The translations under genes were made by a program, and so were the position numbers. This document shows positions 14,515 through 26,390 of a DNA stretch of 64,000 nt, in pieces. Origin of the DNA: Pyrenopolyporus hunteri (taxonomy: Eukaryota > Ascomycota > Sordariomycetes > Xylariales > Hypoxylaceae); NCBI GenBank assembly GCA_902806595.1, contig CADCXC010000044.1:558001-622000 (forward strand), given 5' to 3'. The number at the start of each line of letters is the position of its first letter. Positions within the stretch are counted from its first letter, which is position 1. The notes beneath the pieces were generated by a model, which saw only the letters and a program-made list of their open reading frames with translations, was not told the origin of the DNA and did not search any database.

Positions 14515-14830
14515 TTAAATTTATATTTATAATTAAATTTATATAATTTAATTTTTTTAAATCGAATTATACGTTAAATTAAAATTAAATTTATATAATT
14601 AAATTTATTTAATTCGATTTATATAATTAAATTTATTTAATTTAATTTATTTAATTCGATTTATTTAATTTAATTTATTTAATTCGATTTATTTAATTTA
14701 ATTTATTTAATTCGATTTATTTAATTTAATTTATTTAATTTAATTTATTTAATTCGATTTATTTAAATTAAATTATACGTTAAATTAAAATTAAATTTAT
14801 ATAATTAAATTAATTTAATTTAATTAATAA
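14515..14830 (-). repeat. AT-rich short tandem repeats of the interrupted Helitron copy
   Basis: Runs of tttatttaattcga-like 13- to 14-bp units. They correspond, inverted, to 13440-13720 of the nested copy. They belong to the body of the element at 12494-15126. Confidence 0.8.
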
Positions 14831-15304
14831 AATCGTTTATTAAAATATAAATAATTTTAAATGTAATAATTACGATATATATAACGGTTTAATTAAACGG
14901 CTTTATTAATTAAATAAAAACGTAATATAAATCGTTATATAAAACGTACGCGTAATTAATTAACGTAACGTAACGTAATATAACGTAACGTAATATAATA
15001 TAATACGTAATTAATGTAACGTAAAAAATATAACTCGTAAATTTTTACGTAATTAATTTTTATTTTTTTTTAAATTTTTTTTTTAAAAAAAAAATTCGAA
15101 ATAATATTTCGAGGAAATTTCGGGTATAATAAAAATTATAAATAATTAAATTAATTAAAAAAAATATATAAAATATATATTATATATTAACGCGATTATA
15201 TGTAAATTTATATATAAAATTATTAAATATAATAAATATTTTAATATATTAAACGTATTAATAAAACCCGATAATAAAATAAAAAAATGTTAATAATAAA
15301 ATTT

Positions 15305-17226
15305 ATAATAATAATAATTTAATTAATTTTTTTACCGATTTTTTAATATTATTTTAAAAGTATTTAATAATTTTATATTTATTAAAAAACATTAAAATTT
15401 ATTACGATATTATAATAATTAAGTTTTTTATAATTTTATTAACATTAAATTAAAAATATATTTTCGTAATATCAACGATTTTTTTATTATTTTTTTCGTT
15501 TAAATTATTAATTATTTTATAATTATTACGTTTAAATCGAAAATTTTTATTTTTATTATATTATTATATTAAAATTATTATTAATTATATTTTTATTTTA
15601 TTAAAAATATTTTTAATTTAAATTAAATAATTAACGTTTTTTATTTATTAATTAATAATTAAAATTATTTTATATTCGAATTTATATATTTTAAATTTTT
15701 TAATATTTTAAAAAAAATTTTAAAATTTTTATAAAAATTATTTTATTAATTAATTTAATAATAAATTTAAAGACTTTTTTAAAAGTTTTTATATAAATTA
15801 ATTTTAAAATATAATTAAAAGTTTTTATAATATAAATTTTAAAAAATAATATATTTAAATAAATATTCGTAATAATATTTATTAAAAAAAATTATTTTAA
15901 AATTTAATAAAATTAGTAATTTATTTCGATAAGTCGAAAGTTTTAAATCGAAAAACGTTTTAAATAAATAATTTAAAAAAACTATATAAAAAAATTAAAA
16001 AAATTAAAAAAATTAAAAAAAAATATTTTATTATTAAAAAATTCGAAGGTTTTATAAAATTAAAGATATAACTAACGATGTAAGTTTATTTTTTTTAAAA
16101 AAATCGATTTTAATATTTATTTTTAATATTTTCGATATTTTTTTTTATAATTTTATTATATATATATTTCATTAAATAAAACCTATTTTATTTTTCGATT
16201 ATTTTAACCGCGTTTTATTTTAAAAAGTTTTTTTTATATTATTAATTATATATTAAAAAATATTTTAATTTCGAATTTTTATTTATTTTATAAAAATGTT
16301 ATTTATTATTATTATTTTTTTATTAAATAATATATCGATTATATAAATTTTTTAATGATATTTTATTTAATTATATTATTAATATAATTTTATAAATTTA
16401 TTAATAAATTAATATCTTTAATATATATATAAAAAACTTTATACGTAATATAATTATTAATAATTCGATACGTTTTATAAATTATTTCTAAGGTAAAGTT
16501 TAAAAATTTACATTTTTCATATAATTTTAAATATATTTAATTATTCATTTTTTAATTTATTTTAATATATTTTCTTTCGTATCGAATTTTTATTTTAATT
16601 ATCGTAATTTATAATTAATTTTATTTTTTATTATAAAAATCTTTTATTATTTAATAGTCGATATCGTTATTAAATAAATTTAATATATTTAAAAAATTTT
16701 TAAGTTTAAAATTTAAAGTTATTTCGTTTAAAAATTACTTTAAAAATTTTAAAAAAAACATTATTTATATCGTATTATAAAATAAAAATAATATTAATTT
16801 ATTATTTATTTAATATTACGTAATAAAATCGAATAATTATTTTTACGAGTTAAATTTTTTTAATTAATTTATTTTTTTACGAATAATAATTAATCCATAT
16901 TATTAATACGATTTTTAATTTCGTAAAAATCTTTTATTAAAATTAAAATATAAATTTTAAAATTTTATTGGATATTTTTTTAAGTATTTTTTAATCGTAT
17001 AATATTAAAGATTTTAAAGTTAAAACGGTTTAACTTTTCGATTTACATTTTATATTATTAAAAATTAATATTTTTTTTAATAAATTTATAAATTATTATT
17101 ATTATTACGCTAAAAATTATATATTTTTTTATTATTTATATTATATTTTTAATTAATATTTATAATAACGTAACGATAAAAATTTAAAAAATTATATAAT
17201 AAAATAATTTTCATAAATTTATAAAT
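15305..17226. other. RIPped spacer without recognisable element
   Basis: After a few AAT units that close the LINE-B copy 1 tail, this 1.9 kb shows only saturated RIP DNA and homopolymer-rich stretches, such as an aaattaaaa run near 15985-16025. A second ATT run ending in acgc at about 17092-17108 duplicates the start of the LINE-B tail at 17227. It may be a remnant of a very short LINE-B insertion or a local duplication. No gene or RNA is visible. Confidence 0.5.
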
Positions 17227-19882
17227 ATTATTATTATTATTATTATTACGCCGTATATTTATATATATATTATGAAAATGTAAAAATATACGGTTTTATT
17301 ATCCGGTAATAATTCGAATAAAAACCGTCGATTCGAATAAAATTTATTTTATTATAATTTTTTTTCGATTATATTATTTAACGGTATAAATTCTTTCCTT
17401 AAAATTTTAAAAGTTTATTTTTTTAATAAATATAATTAAATTCGATAAAAAAAAATTTATTTAATATTTTTATAATATTTTTATTTATTTTTTTTTTAAG
17501 TCGTTTTAAAGTCGAGGCGTTTCGTAATTACCCGTTTTATAAATTTTTAATTATAATTATCGCCTTTTAAAATAATTTTATTATAATTTTTATATATTTA
17601 TTTTTTATTTAAGGAATTATTTTTATTAATCGAAAATTTATATCGATTTCGATTATTTAATATTATTTATTTAAATCGACATTTTTTCGTAAGCTTTTAT
17701 AAATAATTTTTTTTATATTTCTTTCGTATTTATTTAATTATTTTATTATTTATTTTCGTTATATATTAATTATTATTATTTATTATTTTTTATTATCGAA
17801 ATATATATCGTTATTTCGTAGAAAGATTTTTATTATTTTTCGATAATATATATAATATATATCCGGTTTATAACGATTAAAATACGATTTATTATCGACG
17901 AATTTATAAAATTCGATTATTTTTTCGAATAAATGTCGATAATATTTTATAAGCGATATTATCGACGGTATTAATTTTATTTTTTTAAACGTTTTTTCCC
18001 GTTTTTATTATATTTTTATAATATTAATTTATTTTTTTATAAATTATTTCGAATATATAAAACGATAATATTATTTTTAAAGTTTTATTAAAATAAATTA
18101 TAACGATTTTCGTATTAAAAATTTTCGATGTTTATAACGATTTCGATAACTTCGATTTTTTATATTTTATAAAAATAAAAGTCGAAATATACGAAATCGT
18201 ATTTTATTTAATGTATAAATTTATAATAATCGAAAAATTTTCTCGAAGTAATTTTTTAATTATAAAAATATATCGTTATATAAAAATTTATTTATATATA
18301 ATAAATTTAATGTTAATAATAATATTTTTTAAAACGATATTTTAAAGATTTATATCCGGTTATAAGTAATTTTATTTTTTTAATTCGTAATATTAATATT
18401 AATTATTTATAAATTACGAAAAATTATCTATAATTAATTAAAGTGTGAAAATATTATTTATTATTCGATAATTTCGATTATTATAAATGAAATCGGGTTA
18501 AAATTAAATTTTAAACGAATTTAAAAAAAAGTTTTAATACGAAAATTCGAAGTAAAAAAAGTTTAAATTTTTTTAAATATTTTTTTTATTAAACGAAAAA
18601 CTTTTAATTTATTAAAAATAATTACGGCATTTTTTAAAAAATAATAATAAACGAATATTATAATATTATTTATAAATTAAATAAATATTTTATCGATTAT
18701 AATATTAATTTATTTAAAAACGTTTAATTATTCGGGTTTATTTTTATAATATTTAATATTAAATATTTTACGATTTCGTTTCGTTATTTTTTTTTAAATA
18801 TATTACCTCGTTTTTTAAATTTACATTTTTTATAAATTATTTTTTATAATATTATTTTTTAATATTATTTTATATATCGATAATAACTTTTTTTATAAAA
18901 ATTATTTAATTTTTATTTTTATTTTTTTTAAATTTAATAATATTTTTTTATAATTTTTATAAATAATAAATATTTTAAATTTTATTTTTACTCGTAAATT
19001 AAATTTAATTTTAGTATATTTCGAATAATTTATAATTATATAATATATCGTTTCGCGTTTTTTATATTTATATTTTAACGAAACGACTTTTAAGATATTT
19101 TTTTCGAAAAAAAACGTTTTTAAATTTATTTTTTTAATTTATATTTATATTAACGTAAAAACTTCGTATTTTTATACGTTATAATATTATAATTACATTT
19201 ATAAATTTTAAAAAAAAATATTTATTACGATTATATTTTATATATATAATATTTTAAAACGTTTAATTTATTTATCGATTATAATATCGATAATATTATT
19301 TTTAATTATTTACTTTTTTAATTATTTTTTTTAATTTTATTATTATTTTAATATTTATTTATTATTATATTAAAAAACTTTTTTTTTAATTTTATAATTT
19401 AATAATTATAATTTAATTTTAATATTTATATTTTATATAATTTTAACGAATTTTATTATATATATTTTAAATTCGAAATTTATAATTTTTTTATTTAAAT
19501 ATAAATTTATTAAAAAATATTTTAATTCGTTTTCGAATTAAATAATAAAAGTTATTTTATACGCTTCGTTTATTTTTTTAAAATATTTCGATTATATAAA
19601 ATTTAATTTAATTATTATATTTTTTATTTTATTATTTTATAAAATTATATATTATATAATTATATCGAATATTATCGCGTTTTTAATCACTTTAATATAA
19701 ATTTTTTTTTATTTTTAAAACGTTATAATTTTATATAAAAATCGTTAATTTAAATAACGTATAATTTTATTTTTTTATTTTTATTTTTATAATTTTTAAA
19801 TATTATTTTTATTTTAATTTTTTATTTAATTATATTTTCTAAAATTTAATGTTTTTTATCGAATTAAATATATAATTTTTTA

Positions 19883-20436
<554 letters not shown>

Positions 20437-21109
20437 ATTTTTTAAACGTACGAATTTTATAATCGAAATATATATACGAATAAAATATATAAATTTATTT
20501 TTATTAAATAAAAAAATATTTCGTATTTTTTCGTTTATTTTTAACATTTAACGTATATATTTTCGAATTTTTCGTAATTTTCCTTCGAATCGTAATTAAA
20601 GATAAAAAAATTTATATCGTTTATAAAATTTATTATTAATATTTTTTTATTTTTTAAAATTTTATATAACGATATAATATATAAAATAAATAAAATAAAA
20701 AAAAATAAAAAATTTTATAATATTTTATTCGTAATTTAATATTATTATAAATTTTCGCCGTCGAAAATAAAAATAATTTATTTATTTATTAAATAATTTT
20801 TAATTTAATATATAATTTAATTTAAAAATCCTTTTATAATTATAATATATATTATTTTTTTAATATTATATTATTAAATATTTTCGATATATTTAATTAT
20901 AATAATAACGTCGTTATTTTATATTTTTATAAATAAAAATTATTTTCGTTATTATATAAATAATTACTTTCGTAAATTTATATATTTTATTTTTTATTTA
21001 TTTTTTAAAAAATAAATCGTATTATTTTATTATTATTATAATATATTAAATAAAAATTTTTTCGATTATTTTTTTTATTGTAATTAATAAAAATATAAAG
21101 TAATAAATT

Positions 21110-21145
21110 TACCCGAAATTTCCTCGAGATATTATCTCGAATTTT
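21110..21145 (+). repeat. Helitron 5' terminus with palindrome
   Basis: Terminal block tacccgaaatttcc, then tcgagatattatctcga, an 8-bp-stem palindrome. The same block, RIPped to different degrees, begins the elements at 13158 and 47513 and ends the inverted ones at 15126 and 60462. This is what ties the short elements to the large one. Confidence 0.8.
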
Positions 21146-21184
21146 TTTCCCAGTAAAAAAAAATTTAATTACGTAAAAATTCAC

Positions 21185-21350
21185 GAGCCACAGTTTTCGC
21201 GTTATTCGCGCTACATTTTTTTTAATAATTCCCCGAACTTTCGAGCTATACATCTCGCGCCACTCGCACCATACTTTTTTCGACAATTCTTCGAACTTTC
21301 GAACTACACATCTTACGCTATTCGCACTATATAATCGCGCCACATTTTCA
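21185..21350 (+). repeat. 57- to 60-bp tandem repeat near Helitron 5' end
   Basis: Two full and one partial units built on cgaactttcgagctatacat and tcgcgccactcgcacc. This stretch keeps CpA and CpC, so it is hardly RIPped. It sits where the short family members carry an acgtt-type repeat instead. A minus-strand open stretch of 112 codons overlaps it, but that is only a consequence of the locally unmutated repeat. Confidence 0.8.
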
Positions 21351-22980
21351 CATTTTTAAAAATCTTTTACGTATTTAACTTTTACTACATTTTCCCAAAA
21401 TATACACTTTTTTAAGACATTTTTATTATACATATTTATTATTTTCGAAACTATTATTATTATCTTTTAATCGATATATTTTAATATAATACTTCGATAC
21501 TTTAATTTTTTATAAATTTTTTCGTATAAAAGTAACGAACATTTTATTTAAACCTTCGACGTTTACCATTCGATATATTTTATTATTTATTCGTTATTTA
21601 ATTTATATACATTTAATAATAAAAAACTACATTATATAATAATTTATTACGCGTATTATATCGTCGTTAATAACGTTTAAAATAAAAATAAAAAAAAAAT
21701 TATCGCGAAAATAAAAATAATAATAACCTTTTTTTATCGACGTTTATAAAACTTAATCTTAATTTTCGTATAAAAATATTCGACGATAATATCCTTTTAA
21801 TTTTAAATAATAACGAACGATATTATTTTTATATATTTAAATAATTAAATAATAAATTAAATTTTTAATATTATATTAATTTTAATTTCGATAAAATTAA
21901 CTTTTAATTTTATTATAGATTAAAAATATCTTATAATTTTAAATTTTAATAAATAAATATTTTTTAAAAGTAAAATAAAACTTATTTTATAGTCGTAATA
22001 ATCGTTATAAATCGAAACATTTTATAAATTAAACTTCGATAATTTTTTTAACTCGATAGTTATTTTTACTTTTACCGTTTAAATTTTTTACGTACCCGTT
22101 ATTACGTTTATTTTAATTAACGCTACGTCTTCGATTTTTATTTTAATACATAAATTTCGTAATAAATTTTATTATATTATTAAAAATATAATCGAATTTA
22201 ATTACGTTTATATAATTTTATTTAATATCGAAAAATAATTTAAAATAAATAATATATAAGAATATATAAAAATAATTAATACCATCGAAAGAAATAAAAT
22301 TATATATAAAATATATAATTTTATTCTTTTTTATTACGATATTTATCGATTTTTCGATTATAATAATTTTATTTTTATTTTAAAATCGAAGTTTAAAACG
22401 ATAAATAAATTTAAATTACGAACCTATATATTTCGTTACTTCGATAAATTTATTAAAATTATTTTACATATAATAAATTAATATAATAATATATATTATT
22501 TTTTTTTTTTATATATCTTCGTAAAATATTTTTTTATTTAATTTATTTAATTTTTATTTTTCGATTTAACGTTATTATTATTTAATAACATTAAAAACGT
22601 TAAATTTTTAATTTTTTTTTTAAACTTATCGATAAATATAAATTCGGTTTCGTTTAAAAAAATATAAAAAATAAATTTTTTAAATTACGAGAAAAATTAT
22701 TAATTATATCGTAAAATAATAGAAAATATTTTCGAATTATATTCGAAAAAAATAATAATCGTAAAGAGATAAATAATACGAAATAATTTAACGATAATAT
22801 TTATTTCGTTAATTCGTTTAATATAAATTTTTACGAATTTTTTTAAGATAATTTATATAGTTTATATACTTTCGATAATAACGATAAAATTATTTCGATT
22901 AACTCGTTATTTAAATGACTTCGATATATAGAATATATTAACGAATTAAACGAAAATATTAATAAAGACGTTTAAAAAAA
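21351..22980. other. Helitron 5' non-coding region, C-retaining patch
   Basis: No gene motif. C exceeds G on the plus strand (CpA still seen, for example actacattatat near 21630 and taccattcg near 21566) while TpG is gone. The RIP hits here fell on the minus strand. The bias reverses around 22.6-22.7 kb. Confidence 0.6.
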
Positions 22981-23322
22981 ATTAAAATTAAATTTATTAT
23001 TATCTATTTTTAATATAAGGAATAATAGTTAAATTTTTATAAAATAATAAGAAAATATAAAAATAAATATTCGTAGTGTTAATTTAGGGTTCGGTATTTT
23101 TTATATTAAGGATAAAACGCCATTTTTTTAATAAATATCGAGATTTTAAATAAATAAAAATATAAAAAGCGTACTTTATTTTATTATATTTACGAAAGTT
23201 TTTTAAATAATAAATATTATTTTATAGATTTTTTTATTTTTTTTTTTTTTAAAAATTTTATTTTTTTTAATAAAAAATTTACTTAAATATTTAATAAATT
23301 AAGTTTATAAAATTAATAGGAA

Positions 23323-23327
<5 letters not shown>

Positions 23328-23354
<27 letters not shown>

Positions 23355-23361
23355 CCCCCCC
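23328..23361 (+). repeat. T27C7 homopolymer junction
   Basis: A run of about 27 T followed directly by 7 C. CpC is not a RIP target, so the C run survives while surrounding C is gone. It may mark the polypyrimidine part of a former intron or an old poly-A/G tract. Function unknown. Confidence 0.9.
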
Positions 23362-23631
23362 TAATTTTTAATACCGTATTATTAATAAAGATATAATATT
23401 TAAATTTATTTACTTTTACGAAATATTTTTAAATAATAATAATAAAAAAGAAAATATATAATTTATAATATTTAAATTTGGATACGTTTTTCGAGATAAT
23501 TATTATTTTTATAGTCGGATATATCTTTATATTTTTTAATTTTAAATAATAATATTAATAAAAAAAATTTAATTATAATATAAATTAACTTATTTACCTT
23601 TTTATAATATTTTCGAATTTATTATTAAAAA

Positions 23632-24249
23632 TATTTTCGTTTTTTTTTTTATATTAAAAATTATTTTTTTCGTTTTTATCGTCGATATCGTTTTTAGTTT
23701 CGTTTAAAGAAGAAAGATTAAAACTTCGATCGATATTAATTTAATCGACATTAATTACTTTTTAAATAAATAAATTATAAATAGTTTTTTTTTTTTAGGT
23801 AAACGAAATACGAAAATTTCTATTTTATTTTATAGTTATAAATTTTTAACGAGTTAATATAAGTTTTATAAAAGGGGTTTTTATAATCGATTTATTATTA
23901 ATAAATTTACTTATAAATTTAATATAATTACGTAGTAAAATATTTTCGTTTTTTTTTTTATATTAAAAATTATTATTTTTATTATTATCGTCGATATTAT
24001 TTTTAATTTCGTTTAAAAAGAAAAAATTAAAATTTCGATCGATATTAATTCGATCGATATTAATTATTTTTTAAATAAATAAATTACGAATAGTTTTCTT
24101 TTTTTAGACGGATAAAATACGAAAATTCCCACTTTATTTCGTAGTTATAAACTTTTAACGAATTAATATAAATTTTATAGGAGAGGTTTTTATAATCGAT
24201 TTATTATTAATAAATTTATTTATAATTTTAATACGGTTAAATGGTATAA
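23632..24249 (+). repeat. 309-bp tandem duplication within the Helitron
   Basis: Copy one is 23632-23940 and copy two 23941-24249. The offset is 309 bp, a multiple of three (103 codons). Landmarks recur at that spacing, for example gaaaatt at 23812 and 24121, and ttcgatcgatattaatt in both. Differences are mostly C/T and G/A, so the duplication preceded RIP. Confidence 0.9.
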
Positions 24250-25399
24250 AAGTTTAAATTAAATTTAAAATAATAATAAAGTAGATATTATTAAAAAGAT
24301 TTATCGTAGTATTTATGGAACGAATAATACGTTATTATAAAATAAATCGCATACTTTAACCGAAAGTATCGATATTATTAAAAATATCGAATATAATCGA
24401 TATTTTAATTAATAATATAAAATTATTAAAAAATTATAAGTTAATTTTCGAGATGATAATTATTATTAGATATTAAGCGATAAAAATATCGGGTTTATAT
24501 TCGATAGTAAAAATATATACATTTTTAAATTTTTTAACGATACGATTAAAAAAATAATAATATTAATCCTCGTAAACGTAAATTTAATCGTTGAAAAAGA
24601 TCGTTTATAGATAACGATAATAAATCGATTCGTTAAAAAGGACGAAAATATAAAAAATATATATTTTTTTAAGTAAAAAGTTAATTAAATCGTTACGATA
24701 ATTAAAATAAAATTAAAATTCGATAAATATATCGTAATTTATAAAAAAACGTAATTTTTAATAATAAATTTTAAAAATTAAATTTTCGAAAAATACGTAA
24801 ATACGTTTAATAAAATTAACGTTAAACGACGAATTTTAAATAAGTTTATATAAATTAATATAAATATAATTCGAAAGATTTAATTTATTAATATATAATT
24901 AATATTTCGAAAATAAAAAAAAATTAATTTATTTATTTATAAATTTATATTATCGATATAATTAATATAATTTAATAATTTATAAAAATTTTTAAGTAAC
25001 GACGAAGTAAAGTATAAAATACGAACGTATTTAAAGTATTATCGATATTAAAAACGTCGTTAAGAGAGTAAATAAAATTATTACGATTATAAAAAACGTA
25101 TACGTTAATAAAAATTAAAAAATTTTTAACGTATTAAATAATATTTAAATAAATAAAATTTTTTAAGACGATTACAAAAACGATAACCATTAAAACGTAT
25201 AATTCGAAACGGATTATTTAATTTTACATAATTAAATTTTTAATTATAATTATAATTAACGTTAAAAAAACGTTAAAGGTAATATTATTATAATTGTTAA
25301 TATTATAACTATTACGAAAAAATATAAATAATATTAATGTTATTATAAAAAATAACGATGATATGTAAAAAATAAAAGATAAATATTTATTTAAATTTT

Positions 25400-25650
25400 A
25401 ATAATAACGATATATTAAAATAAATTAAAATAAAATATTAACGATTAGATATATAAAAAAAATCGAATTAACGATAATGTGTTAAGTTTAATAGAAATAA
25501 AATACCTATAAATAAATACGTAAAAAAAATAAAATAATAACGATACGTTAAAATTAATAAAAATTAATATTTAAAAATAAATACGCGAAAAAATTAAAAT
25601 AATAATGATATATTAAGGTCGATAAAAACGAAATATCGTCGAAGTATTAT
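25400..25650 (+). repeat. About 66-bp imperfect tandem repeat
   Basis: Three to four units recognisable by ataataacgata...tta and aaataaatacg...aaaaaa blocks at 25401, about 25468, 25534 and about 25600. If coding, this is a roughly 22-residue repeat rich in Asn, Lys and Thr, near the end of the unassigned region. Confidence 0.65.
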
Positions 25651-26390
25651 ATTTAAATTTTAAAATTTATTAATTAAAATTACGAAACGAAAGTTAAATC
25701 GAATAAATATCGAAAATGTTAAAAAAAGGAAAAATAAAAATAAAAAAATTTCGCGATTTTATATTTTTATATGAAAATTTAAAAAATATAATTATATTTT
25801 TATTAAAGGAAAATACTTCGATTATTAAGATAATATAATACTTTATATATTTTTTTTTAATTTAATAACGTATATAAATAAGATATTTTAATTATTATAA
25901 AAATACGATATTTTTTATATTTAAAGAAAAAATTATATAGATATTTAATTATATATACGTATAAATAAATAATATTATAAATACGTTTAATATTTACTTT
26001 ATATAAATAACGTTTAATATATCGTTTTTAAATAAAGAAAAAAAATAAAATAAAATAATTCGCTTTTGTTATATTTTAATTTTAAAAATATATATAAATA
26101 TTTTTTTAAAACATTTAATTGGTATTTATAATATGTTAAATGTATTAAAATATCGATTTTAATTAAAATATATACCTATTTAAATATATATCGAAACTAA
26201 AATTAATACGAAAAAATATTTAAATAATTTTATAAATATTAATAATTTTAATTTAATAATAAAACGATATAACTTTAAAAAAAAAATATATATATAAAAA
26301 TAATAATTTTTATAAAATTTATTTTTTATAAAAATATAATTTTAATTTTAAATTTATATATTAATTTAATATATCGTTATTATTATAATT

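Larger units (their letters stand above)
12494..15126 (-). mobile_element. Non-autonomous Helitron-like element, interrupted by a second copy
   Basis: Minus orientation. Its 3' end, the complement of the ggtaac...ctttaa terminus, is at 12494. Its 5' end, the complement of tacccgaaatttcc, is at 15126, where it still matches the 5' end of the autonomous Helitron at 21110. Inside are a 38-bp minisatellite (about 12660-12950) and AT-rich short tandem repeats. It has no coding capacity. It is split at 13157/13515-type AT repeats by a plus-strand copy of the same family (13158-14514). Confidence 0.78.
11892..15304. mobile_element. Foldback element copy 1, interrupted by nested Helitrons
   Basis: The left arm (11892 to about 12493) and right end (15127-15304) are RIPped versions of the intact foldback element at 46347-47119. 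The alignable order is tatcggg-like terminus, then the block that reads aaacagatcgccggtttcg in the intact copy, then the block around atatcggtgcataccc. The outer ends are inverted repeats of each other (11892-11960 against 15304-15240). It sits inside the AAT tail of LINE-B copy 1. The middle is displaced by a 2.6-kb Helitron-like insertion at 12494-15126. Confidence 0.78.
22981..26390 (+). pseudogene. Unassigned decayed coding region inside the Helitron
   Basis: From about 22.98 kb the plus strand keeps G and TpG but has lost C, and stops are mostly TAA or TAG, as expected from RIPped CAA and CAG. The stretch 24230-24900 reads as one frame with stops almost only at such positions, and is rich in Asn, Lys, Ile and Tyr. 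It contains a 309-bp tandem duplication (23632-24249) and a roughly 66-bp tandem repeat (25400-25650). No known domain is recognised. It could be an accessory or captured gene of the Helitron, or a long N-terminal region of the Rep protein. Confidence 0.4.

Noticed and set aside
12494..15126. One long inverted repeat with a central loop (single foldback element)
   Set aside because: The opposite-orientation halves are explained better by insertion of a plus-strand Helitron derivative into a minus-strand one, because both complete sets of termini can be found.
21005..21343. 112-codon minus-strand open frame
   Set aside because: It starts in the Helitron's 5' terminal tandem repeat and runs into RIPped LINE-B. 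The first half is a repeat and the second half is Lys/Asn/Tyr-rich low complexity. The frame is open only because the repeat is hardly mutated.
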